From the NCBI GenBank assembly GCA_051294375.1, contig CM119268.1, positions 12,841,770 to 12,905,769 on the forward strand: 64,000 nt of DNA, given 5' to 3'. The stretch's first letter is position 1; each line of letters begins with the position of its first letter. Below are positions 50,440-61,600 of this stretch, piece after piece. The stretch is from Paraspadella gotoi (Eukaryota > Chaetognatha). The notes under the pieces were generated by a model that did not search any database, was not told the DNA's origin, and saw nothing but the letters and a program-made list of their open reading frames with translations. Made by a program: the position numbers and the translations under genes.

Positions 50440-50590
50440 TGATTGAAAGCTTGCAGGGACCTGCTATGTCATTATCTTGTAAGAGTGATTGAGGCTTTAA
50501 TCCACCAAAGCCTGTCCAAAGTCAGTGCAAGATAGCTTATTTATTAAATGAATAAATAATTTTTTTATTGGTTATACCAATTTTATAAAG
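50440..50590 (-). repeat. Dispersed repeat family C, copy 2 (inverted)
   Basis: Reverse-complement match of about 150 bp to 6935-7090, including CTGCTATGTCATTATCTTGT and CTTTGGACAGGC in inverse. The 30-bp border sequence reappears at 51328-51347 (GGTTGTACCAATTTCATA). Confidence 0.75.
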
Positions 50591-50849
50591 TAATTGTTAA
50601 AACAAATTTTCAAAGAATTTTTAATAACACTTTTTAAATTATATATTTTTAATATTTATAAATACTTTTAATAATATTAATTAAATAATTTTTTTAATCG
50701 ATTCTTGAAATGCCCGACAGTAAGAAACAACCTTATAGTTTTAGCTATAGAGCTTTTAAAATGCAGTATTCATTCTTTTAAAAATTATTTATTTACCTTG
50801 TTCATGTTATTTTATTAATCGATTTAATATAAATTTATTAAATATATGG

Positions 50850-51162
50850 TGTGGCGACTCTTATTTTAGGCAAAAAATAAGAAGACATTTTCGCGATCAA
50901 ATATTTACATGTAATGGTTCAAAAACCATGGCAAACAAATAAAGTAAAAAGCATAACAAAGGAAATATAACAATAACAACAATAACGAATAATTACAGAA
51001 TTAGCGTTTGTAACGCTCAATAGTAGGTAAACGGTTACGTGGGTGAGGAACTTTCCTCCACTAAATGGTTGAGTGGTGAGATTCACCAGTGGTGAATGGT
51101 AAGGTCTCCGTCGTCGGTTTGTCGTCGTCTTTGTCGTCGTCTTCGTCATTTGGGTCGCTACA
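50850..51162. repeat. LTR-like segment (TG...CA) inside the TA-flanked element
   Basis: Starts TGTGGCGAC and ends GTCGCTACA, a 9-bp imperfect inverted end pair typical of retroelement LTRs; 313 bp, more GC-rich than its surroundings. No target duplication is visible, so a solo LTR is only a possibility. Confidence 0.3.
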
Positions 51163-52056
51163 ATCGCTTCTTCTTCACAACTTCAATGGAATTTAAATAA
51201 TAAAATATTTAGTTTTTTATTTATTTTAATTTTTTTAATATATACATATTTTTATGCAATTATTTTATACAAAATTAAAATTTGAATAATTTATATTCTT
51301 TTAAAATATTATATAACATAATATATATTGGTTGTACCAATTTCATAATATATATATTATATATTATGACATAATATTACATAATATTATTTAATAAATG
51401 TTTTTTTTTTAAATAAAAAAATAATCTAAAAAAAAAATGTGAAAAACTAGGATTCATTTAAATTGAATAAAAATTGATAAAAAGATATTCGAAATATAGT
51501 ATCCTAAATGGTAAGAACTTAACAACACAGTTAGTTAAGGGCACTACCATTTGGACACACTGTAATTAATAAAGAATAATATATGCAAAATAATAAAAAT
51601 ATAAATAAATAAAAGATAGTGAAACAAGTAATTTTGCGACTTTGATATGCAAAATTATGTTTAAAACTTGTTTCACCGAAATTTGTATAATAATAATGAT
51701 GAAGGTAAATTAAAAGCTAGTTTTTAATAATTTTATTAAAATTAATAATCTACAAAAATTAACCGACTCCCGAGTTTAATTTGACCGAAGATTTTCTCAT
51801 TAGCAAAACATGTAATGATATTTTCCCAAATACTTTCACGACCCTTCGAATGGCCACCCTATAATATACGTATGCCACTTGCTAAAATAAAAACAATGTC
51901 ATTGTATCAATGATTGAATGTGAACCTGTCTCTAAATTTGTAATTGGTCTCTTGTTACTGAAGCAAACTTCTCCGACGGAACAATAATTGAAATGGAAAA
52001 CTACTGACGGTTGCCGCCAAACGCACTCAGTCCGTGTATCAAAAAGTTATCCTGTC

Positions 52057-53334
52057 ATGATCGGATATTTCTTGTTAGGGGCGGTCCCGATCGCGGCCGT
52101 CTCCGGAATTTACGCTTACCAGTATCGTCCAGAGATGTTTCTCAAAGCGTTCATTCGTTACCAATTCTTTCGTCGCAAGTTCAAGGTACGGAAGATCACG
52201 ACACCCACGAGGACATTTTGCTACGCCCACCGCCCCTCATCTTCGCCGCGTGATGGACGACCTGCCCTCTTGCTGCTGCATGGCTTTTCCGCCAGCAAGG
52301 ACATGTGGCTTTGGGTCCTAAACTTTCTGCCCACCGATATCGAGGTTTTTCGCTTGTGTCCGAAGATTTTCGATCGTTCCTACTCCCATTATTTGACTTC
52401 ACCGTTTTTTTCCAGGTGATCGCTTTAGACCTACCCGGCCACGGCGAGACAACGACATTTCCTAGCGACGACATTGGCATCGAAGCTCAAGCGGATGCTG
52501 TTCACGACTTTGTCACCTATACCGGTGAAAAAAAAAAAGAACCAGAGTAATATTTTTCCTCTCCATTATCTTGTTTTTATAATGACATTCTGGGTCTTGA
52601 CTTAGGGTTCGACAAATTGTCGCTTCACGTTTGCGGTCCAAGCATGGGCGGCACGATTGCCGGAACTTTTGCCAGTAAATACCCGAACTCTGTCTCTCTC
52701 GCGACTTTGATTTGCCCCGCAATGAAGACTCCGCGACCCAGCAGATTCCAGCACGCTATTTTGAATGGGGGCAAAATCGAGGATTGGCTATTACCTCAGA
52801 ATACGGAACAGGTTCATTGTTCCCGTCGTCCGATTCGTATAGTCGCTTCTATTGACAGCTATATTCTGACCCGCGTAACTTTCGCACAGGTCCAAAATAT
52901 GCTAAATGCGGTGACTCTAAAATCGAAAAAGTTGTCGCCGAAAATGCTGCAGGCGATTCTCAACCTTCGTCTCCCTAAAAACGACTTCTACCGCAGATTA
53001 TGGGCTAAAATGTTGGAAACTATGGAGATGCAAGAAGAGCTGCTGGAGAAATTTGGGAAGGTTACCTCGTGAATTTATTTTACTTATCTTTGATGTTATT
53101 TTGAAGTTTTTACTCGTTGACAAGGTCCAAGTCCCCGGGCAGCTGATCTGGGGCGCCGACGACGCCATTGTTGATCCTTCGGGAGTCGAAATCCTCCTTG
53201 GAAACAATCCCAACGTTCGCGTCGATATCGTCGAGAGCGCTGGACACTCCGTAGCGATGGAGCGACCGAGGAAGCTCGCTAACCTTATAGTCGAATTCCA
53301 AAATCAAGTCATGGCCTCTAATAAGGTCGCTTGA
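52057..53334 (+). CDS. ABHD6: Monoacylglycerol lipase ABHD6
   Basis: Membrane-bound alpha/beta-hydrolase; in vertebrates it cleaves 2-arachidonoylglycerol and other monoacylglycerols. Five exons, about 325 residues. N-terminal membrane helix GYFLLGAVPIAAVSGIYAY, then LLLLHGFSASKDMW, DLPGHGETT, nucleophile elbow GPSMGGT (Ser), LICPA, NDFYRRLW, IWGADDAIVDPSG (Asp region) and SAGHSVAMERPRK (His). The whole catalytic triad is present. The first in-frame ATG is at 52057. Length and all family blocks match human ABHD6. Confidence 0.93.
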
Positions 53335-53569
53335 TCTCAACGCGCTTATGAGGCTTATTGGGATTCTGGGATTTGAGAGCCAGCTATAAAAATTTTAAAA
53401 AATTAGCTATTAGTAATTGAACTTTACCATAGTCTAAATTTGTTATATTTTATCGAAATAGAACTAGTACTAGTTAGGATGTCGTACCTTTTATTTTGAT
53501 TACATTCCATGAACCAATCATAATTTATTTCGTTGTTACCGACGTGGTTTTTCTTTTTAGAGAATAGCG

Positions 53570-55469
53570 ATGAAACGTAAAAGAAATACCAAGAAAGAAG
53601 GTTCTCTCGAGGTTGAGAATATTGAGGACGTCAGCGGTGTCAATGACGTCTCTCTGGAGCCCCTAACCAATGTTCCAAAACGCGGAAAAATCGAATTCGA
53701 TCCAGACCCAGGCGAGGGGGCAGAATTAGATGCACCATCGCGTCTCACTAACGCTGAGGCGGCCGCGTTTTGGTCTTCATGGACCGAGGAAAATGTTCAC
53801 GTGTTGAAACTCGTTGACAACGACGTTGTCATTCGAAATCGCGCCGTTAAGAAATTGAAACAATTTCTAAAGAATCGTTCTGCGGACGAAAAGCGGCCCT
53901 TTGACGAAACGGACATGCTCAAGATCTGGAAAGGCCTGCATTACTGCATGTGGCACTCGGACAAACTGTTGGTACGTTTCGCAACACTTTTTACGTTTTA
54001 TTACGGGAGCAGAGGAATTCGGAAATCGGTTTCTTTACAGATACAACAAGAGTTGGCGGGTGTTCTCGCGGATCTCATGGTCTGCTTTCAAACCACGTCT
54101 TCGGCTTTGCTATTTTTCAAGTGCTTTCTCTTAACTATAGTTCGGTATGACTGAATTCGACTAAGAAAAACCTTCATAAAATTATTAAGTTTAAAATTTT
54201 AGATCCTATCGCTTTTGTTTTGCTCTGCAGCGAATGGGACGGCATTGACGCTCACCGACTTAACAAATTTATGACGTTAATCCGCCGCGTCTTCCGTTCC
54301 ACCATCCTATTTATAAAGCGACATCATTGGGACGCAGAATTAATCAGGTTGGATTATTGACAATATTCTTTATCCCTGTTGCCAGTTTAATTGAGGCTTT
54401 GTTCCATTTTCAGATCGGCTTTGGACACAATGCGTCAGACCGTCCTGCGCCCCAACTCCTCGTCGCCTAACGGCTTAACTTTTCACATGATTGACATTTA
54501 CGTAGATGAACTGACCAAAGTCGGCGGCTCAGTTGGCAAGGACGCCGCCAACAGCTCAATGACCCAAGATGCGTTGATAGATTTTATGCGACCCTTTGTC
54601 GTCTTTTGTTTGAAGGAAAAGAACTCGACGCTTCTCAAAGCGGTCGAAAGGTGTGTTACGGTTGTTCTATTGTCAGAAAGGTCTTTTGCTCACGTGATGG
54701 TTCCCCTCTCAAATTTCAGAGACATTTTCGAAGCCCTCATCTCTCAAGTGGAAGAGGACTTCGTCGACGATTTAGTGGAGGAGGGTTTCGAAAAGCGCGG
54801 GAAGATCGACAAAGTTCCGCTGGGCGGTCCGCGAGACCGCGGTGCAGGCAAGTCAACAACTGTTTATCCGAAATAAAGCCTTTCAGGGATAGTTTCATGC
54901 AAATTAGCAAAAACTCCCCGATTTTTAAAGGCCTCGATCAACCTGGCAACCGCCTCCCTGTCGACTTTGGCCGACTCGGCGAATTCCTCCACAAACTGGG
55001 CGGCGGAAAGCGCGTCCCCGCCGCCAACCGAAAGACGCTCTACCGTCTCGCCGCCAAGTTCGTCAATCTCTCCCAGGGCGTTTACCCCTGGGAGGAGATT
55101 CCGGTTGAAGGGGAGGAGGGACGTCGCCAGGATGGAGGAATGTCGAGGAAGGAAATCGAGGCTGCCGTTGGGAGAATTAGGAAGGAGAGAGAGCGGACGG
55201 TCAATGTGAAAGAAGAGAGAAAGAAAAAGAAAAAAAGAAAGGAGGACGAAGAAGAGGAGGACGAAGAAGAGGAGGAAGAGCAGGAAGAAGGACTCGAAGA
55301 CATGGAAATCGAGAAAGACTCCGTCAATACGACTTCGTCAAAACCGAAAAAATCCAGGAAAATGAGAAAACGGGGAAAACCCTCATCCGGAAAAGAGAGA
55401 AAACAAAAGAAAACGCCCGCGAGAAACTCAATTATGTCGCGATCAGGAGAGTGGACCGTCAAAGAATAA
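53570..55469 (+). CDS. RRP1: Ribosomal RNA processing protein 1 (Nop52 family)
   Basis: Nucleolar protein needed for 27S/28S pre-rRNA processing in 60S assembly. Acidic lead, then the Nop52 helical domain: NDVVIRNRAVKKLKQFLKNR, MLKIWKGLHYCMWHSDKLL, LVCFQTT-like MVCFQTTSSALLF, EWDGIDAHRLNKFM, SSPNGLTFHMIDIYVDELTK, ALIDFMRPFVVFCLKEKN and FEALISQVEEDFVDD. The C-terminal exon has a conserved block (FGRLGEFLHKLG ... NRKTLYRLAAKFVNLSQGVY) and an acidic/Lys-rich tail with nuclear-localisation clusters. CTTTTTAG lies 9 nt before the ATG. It should be one copy of the RRP1/RRP1B ancestor. Confidence 0.92.
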
Positions 55470-55611
55470 ATGCGTTTTTTTTTTAGGGCAATTGATTATT
55501 GTGGTCTCTTGGTAATATTTTTGATTGTTACGTTTGTTTTTGGCAATCTCAAGGTCTTATGTAGGAGATGAAATAGAATGAAAAAACTCATATGACTCGG
55601 CGCCAACGGGA

Positions 55612-58600
55612 ATGAGCGAGCCGAGGGCTCACCCGGTTGGAGTGCCCGAAGGGCGGGATGCTGGGCCATTCGAGCCTCAAGGTCTCGAGAATATTGCGGA
55701 AGAAGAGAACCTCGGACGGTAAATATCTCGTAATTATAATTAATGTAAAGGAGTCAAAAATAAAAATTGTCTATTCATTTAATAAATAAGCTATCTTTCC
55801 CCTGACAGGCTATCAAGATAATAAAATAAGAGATTAAAAATTTCAGGCCCGAGGCGATCATCGGCTCTCGACCGACGAGACGGAGATCCTTTCGACGAAA
55901 TTCTTCCTATTTACGCGGAGATAGCAGGAGACGACGGTGAGGAGTAAAAAACGTGACGATATTACTTGAATTTCATTTTACACAGTTTTAATTCGTTTCA
56001 AATTCGTACTTAGGTCGGACCGGAGAGATTCTGATGTCGGTTCTTCTGAGGACGATGAGGCGGGAACCTCCACTCTTTATAAGAATTTCATGAGAGTAAG
56101 AAAGCGGTTTGAAAAATTGACTTTTAAATTTTAAAAAGTCTTTAGAAGTTTGTGTAAATTCTTCAGCCTTTGATTGAGCACGAAAAATCAACACGAGATC
56201 TCGCTGTCAACGGAGCCGTCGAGGTAAACGAGAAATTCTATCATGTCGTTCTTCCCCACCAACAAAGTGAGCATCTGCTCTGCAAACGCGGACATCTCCC
56301 GAGAGAAAAACGAAAGAGGAAACCTCCTCTTCCCGCCTTCTCTTCCCCCTCCCGTACGCTACCTCAGTACGCCGACACGAGACAGAATCACTTCTTCTGT
56401 TCGCGCTTTTGCGCTCAGTCTCCCGGCTTTTTACGAAAATATTTTTTGATTATTTTTTGTTGAATAATTTTGCATATTTTTCGTTCCTTTTTTTTGGAGT
56501 TCAGAATACAGATATTCTTCGACACGTGGCTTTGAAGTTTTCTCTTCACGGCCGCCATCTTTTTTCGTCTTCGTTGTGCTGGCTTCAGAGGGAAGAGCCT
56601 TGACTCGGCCCTTTCGCTTGCCCTCGACGCACCCTGCGCGGCTGCGGAGGGAAGAGCCGCGACTCGGCCCTCTCGTTTGCCCTCGGCGCTTAGTACGGCT
56701 GCAGGGGGAAGAACCTTGTTTTCGGCCCCCTTGTTTGTCCAGTGCTCTCCGTTTTTTGGACTGAGGCGCGTGTTTTTCAACTCGACTACCCTCATGTCTC
56801 TTCCGCCGCCGCCTTCGCCGCCGCCTCCACCATCAGCCATTCCGGGCTTTTCTGGTCAGGCCGAAGTCATGCCCCTTCAGATGGAGGCAGTTCTCCAAAT
56901 TAGAAACGCTTTTTCTAGCGTTCGTCGCGAATTTAAGGGTTTCCCGCTCGTCTCGTTCCGAATTGGAGAGTCTTCGGCGGTGAGTTCTTTCTTTTCGTTT
57001 TTTTTTTCGCCTTTTTTTGGCGTACATTCGGCGTACAGAGGGGTTTTCTCCTGTGCCCCACCTAACTCGACTTTGTTGTTTGTTTTTTGTCGGGCCTTCG
57101 CCTGGTCTTGTTACAGGCTCACTTTGTTGGTGGGGAAGAACGACATGATAGAATTTATGGTTCCAAATGGAACCGGGATTCTTCATGGTTCTTCCCCACC
57201 AACAACCACCCACCGTCCACCCCTGGCACCACCGGTGGTGGAGGGTGGCTCAGGCTCGCTTGTCTTGTTTGGTGGGGTGTTTTTGGGGTTCTTTTTTTGA
57301 GACTGTCATTTTTCAATGATTTCTCTTTTTTTTCCATGTACGTTTTCTTCATGGTTCTTGGACGCCTCTGTTCGCCATTTCGCCGTTCTTCGTCGGTCTT
57401 CGTTGTACGCCAGCGACTTGGAGTCTTCGCGTTCTTTGGCGGCCTCTTCGGCGGCGGATCGGCCTTCACGCTCCGAGCGGGTGACTGCGTCATGCCTTCC
57501 TCGTCGAGCCCCATCTGCGCAAGTCGACGACGACGCCTCCGTTTCCGGATCAGAGGAGGGTTCCTCCTCTGAAGAGTCTGCTGCGGGGTTGGACAACTTC
57601 TTGTCTCGTCGTGCTTCTGTACAGCCTTCGGAGTGGGTCCTACAGCAGTGGAGGGTTTTGCGCAGAGTTGGCCAGGACGACGTCTTTTTACCGTCGTGGG
57701 ACGTACTTTCCGCCTATACGCGTTTCCGGCGCTGGTCGGATGTCTCTTCGCCGGCGGATTTTCGTCCTCCTGCTCAAAAGAGTTGCCTTGCCGCTCAGTT
57801 GACGCCGTTCGGAAGGACTCCAAGACGACGCGCGCTTTCAAGGCTTTTGAGCGCATCATGAGGGACGCCGGAGCGTCCGCTCATGCTGTCCTTCTTGTCG
57901 CTGACGCTCTCCGCCTCATGGTTGAGCCCTTCGCTCGGAGGGGCCCGGTGCAGTGGACGCAGGCCACCTTGACGATCTTGCCAAGCCCCTTAGAGACGCC
58001 TCGTCGGGTTTGGCGGCGATTTTTGGTTCGGCCCTCTCCGAGTCTCGGCGCTTAGTTGTCGACGCTGCCCCTTCGGATTTCAAGACAGTCTGTCCAGTTC
58101 TCCGCCCTCCACGTCGTTCTTTTTCGGAGACCGCTCCCCAGACGTCACTCAAGCGTTCCATTCTTCGCTTCTCCGCTCGGGGCGCCTCACTATTGCGCCT
58201 GTTCTGTTAGCCGCAAGCATGGGCGTGGCAGTCCGCGTAATCCCGCTCGCCGTCCCTACTGGCCTCGCAAGTTTTCGCCGCCTCCCAAGCGTAGGGGCGG
58301 GACTCCAGGGACGTCAAGGACGCCAACTGATCGCCCGACAGCTCTTTCGGCCGTTGCTTCGTCCGGCCGTCAGTTTCTCCAGACCCGGTTTTCGTCCATG
58401 GACTGGTTCTTTTTGCGGTTTCTCATCCCCCCTTCTACGACGTCCGGTCAAGTGGGCGTGGCACATCACGGAAGTCTTCGCGGGATTCCCCCCTCTTGGT
58501 TTGCTTGGTTACGAGTGATTCTGTCTCGTGTCGGCGTACTGAGGTAGCGTACGGGAGGGGGAAGAGAAGGCGGGAAGAGGAGGTTTCCTCTTTCGTTTTT

Positions 58601-61600
58601 CTCTCGGAGATGTCGCGTTTGCAGAGCAGATGCTCACTTTGTTGGTGGGGAAGAACCATGAAGAATCCCGGTTCCATTTGGAACCATAAATTTTTTTTCC
58701 TGTCACGCTGAATGCTGAGATTAGCTAAATGATTTTTTTTGTCCCCCAAAAAAGGAAATTTGGCGAACAGCTCACGGCTCCGGCAGTGGTTTTAGTAAGT
58801 TCGTCAGTTTATCGCAAAGAAGATCCTCCGGCGATGTTCGTCGGCAATACGATTCGTAAGTCCCTTGAAACGTGAAAGATTATTTTTCTGAAGGTCTTAA
58901 AATACGAATAATACTGTACCGCTTTCCCTCAGTCGCTTTGGAAAAACATTCAAAGTCGGTCCTGTTCTGGCGGTTGCCAAAGCAGGTAGAAGGTTCAAGC
59001 AAAACGTTCGCCACCCTCGGTGAGCAAATTATTGTTACGGTGAAATTTGGACGTGCCTCTATTGCCTTTATTCTAATAGTGTCGAACCTCGCGATATATC
59101 CATGACGACCGCCTCGGCTGTCCGAGCCCTAATGTCAACATCTATTTCTCGACCGGCGGTACGACCCGAAGGTCCGATCAAACGCGGTCGTCGTTTCCTC
59201 GATTACTCCATCGCCGAGGAGGTTGACGTCCGCACAGCCCTCGGTACGAACGAAGATTCTTTTTCTAAAGATCTCGTTAAATGTGTTAAATGATCGCCGT
59301 TGTCATTACAGCGAACAACAACTCCGTTGCTAACAAACTCGTCCAAATTCGTCTCCGACGTCAGATTCGAGCGGAGATAGAAGCCGAGCGCGCCGCTCGT
59401 CCGACTCGACGTTCTTCCCTCTCTCGTAGAAAATCGAGCGGCGCCCCTCTCGGTTCCCAATTTGCCGGCCGGCGTCGCTCCGTCGCCTCCAACCAGAAGG
59501 GGGATTCGACCGCGGGAGCCCCTGTACCCCATGACAACGCGGATGATTTCTCGTCTAAGACGGATATTCTGAAGCGAGCCTCCGTGGCGGTTGAAGAACA
59601 GTTCGAGGAAAGAGCGTCGTTTGGCGATGGATATGACGGCGATTCTGATGACGACGAGGAAGACGACGATGTGTTTGTCAAGAGCGGAGATGACGGTTAG
59701 TTTTTAAAATTTGTTGTCTCCCCAGATGGGCCTTTTGCTTCTTAGTGACGTTATCGTAGTCGTCGTTGTTTTCGTTGTCACGCTTTTTACAATTGTTTAA
59801 AAGTTTGCATTTGTAAGAAGTTAAAAATTCATTCATTTCATTCAACTCGTGTCATTCAACTCGTGTCATTAAACTGAATTGAATCAATAATTTGTTATCA
59901 GCGCATCAATAATTTGTTATTCATCAATAATTCGTTATCATCGTATCAATAATTTGTTATCATCGCATCAATAATTCATTATTATTACATGAATAATCAA
60001 TTACTATCACATAAATAATTCGTTATCGCATCAATATGACTTCCTGGCATGGTTTTGCCAAAAAAATCGTAAACCTACCTAATGGCTGAAATGTAAAAGA
60101 TTAAAAGATGCACTAAAAATGTCAGGGTTTTTTTTTTCGTTCCTTTTTTTGTTTCTCCAGCCCGAATATTAAAGGATCGCTTGAAGCGGATATATTCGCG
60201 GCAAGAATTGGTTGACGTCGCCGCTATTCGTTCGTCGAACCAGATCAAAATCTCCGGTGTCGTCAAAGCAACGCGGCCCACGGTTTGCGGGCCACAAATA
60301 AAAGTAAGACTATAATAGATGCAATTTTTTATGCAACTTCGTGTTAAGACGGTTATAAATTTTAGGACGTCCTGCCGGCTTCTCTTCGGGAACAAGCCAA
60401 AGGCGATCGGCTTTTTATTTTGTCTCACGAACTTCAAAGAGGAAAAAAAGCGGCCAGAGGTAGATCGAAAACTTTTCCCATTGAGATATCTACTTCGAAA
60501 ATATTATATGTTGGTGTATTTTATTATCAGGGGGATTTCTTTACACTCATCTTCAATCGGAAGCGTACCGTCCAACCACCGTCGTTAATGGAATCGTAGA
60601 GAACGTAACTGAAATGACTTTGGAGGAAATTCAGCAAAGGCTCGAGCTCGACCCCTGGGCATTTCTCGATTTAGATCAGGTGTTTTTTTTTTAAACTGCT
60701 TTAAAAATATTTCAAAAGTTTTCTTTACTTCATGTTGTTTTATTATTACTCTAAGGTTTATCGAATGGACGGTTTGAATTTTGCCAACAATTGGCAAGAG
60801 CGGGTTATAAAGAGGAAACTTTTGGCGAGGTTGCAGGTAAACTACGGCGGCGTGTCTACCACGTGAGGGTTGCTTTAGATATACGTATTATCGAATATTG
60901 GCTAATGGCCATTGTCAAGTTATTTCTCCTCTAAGACTACCTGTTGCCTCATGCCTTATTTAGAAACACATTCGCGAGGAACGTGCTTCGGAAAGAAAGC
61001 ATGAGATCTCCATAGAAAGAGAAGTCCGTCGTCGAGCGCTCATGTACAGGTACATTCGTATAGCTGAGAGTTTGTCCCCCTCCCCCCCTGGCTCACTTGA
61101 AATCCTGTGTTCTTTGTTTTTCGCGATGGATTACAGTCATCGGAATTGCAACGAGGAAAAAGAAGATGCCAGCGAACAATCCGTCCCGGATGAACTTCCT
61201 GAAGATCTACAAGATTTTATCCAGGGAAAGGAGGAGGATGAAACCTCGGAGATCAAATCTCCCCCAAGTAAATAAATCCTTTTTCGTGTAAATTTTCCTC
61301 AGCTTTTAGGAATGGTAAGTAACGAGCGCCGCTTTTAGGCCCGGTTCGGTCGGACAGTGCGGAGATAATCATCGGTCGCATCGCGGCGGCGAACCGGTTG
61401 TCTGCAGAGTTCGGACCGCGTTAGGGGAGGAGTTCCGCCAGGGTCGCCCGTAGTAAGGTTAATAATTCAGCAACTTCATTTTATTCTCTCGGTGGAGGTT
61501 GATGTTGATCAGTGACACGACGGAGTAATTTTCCATTCAGAAATCAGTGCGTGACGGACGGATCAAAACGGCGCCGCCGCGGTTGCTTCCGACTCACGGT

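Larger units (their letters stand above)
50277..51562. mobile_element. Tc1/mariner-like non-autonomous element, 1286 bp
   Basis: Ends CAGTGTGTCCCAAT... and ...CATTTGGACACACTG in inverse orientation, about 15 bp, flanked by TA on both sides (50275-50276, 51563-51564). CAGTG-type ends with TA duplication are typical of Tc1/mariner. Length equals a full-size mariner, but no transposase frame survives on either strand. Inside are a family C copy and an LTR-like segment. Confidence 0.8.
49645..52056. other. Intergenic gap USP3 to ABHD6
   Basis: 2412 bp, the largest gap of the window. It holds a TA-flanked inverted-repeat element (50277-51562). The remainder is AT-rich without recognised genes on either strand. 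A 4-codon upstream frame (ATGGAAAACTACTGA) lies about 50 bp before the ABHD6 start. Confidence 0.6.

Noticed and set aside
49645-51987. Hidden gene in the largest intergenic gap
   Set aside because: No frame with domain-like content on either strand; the gap is explained by a TA-flanked element and AT-rich DNA.
51988-52056. Extended ABHD6 N-terminus starting near 51988
   Set aside because: That frame has no ATG before 52057; the ATG at about 51992 belongs to a 4-codon frame ending in TGA.
57155-57859. Minus-strand open frame of 234 codons inside the DIRS-like element
   Set aside because: Arg/Lys/Pro-rich antisense of a GC-rich region; it runs through the internal complementary region and shows no domain. 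The + strand reading has the more protein-like composition.
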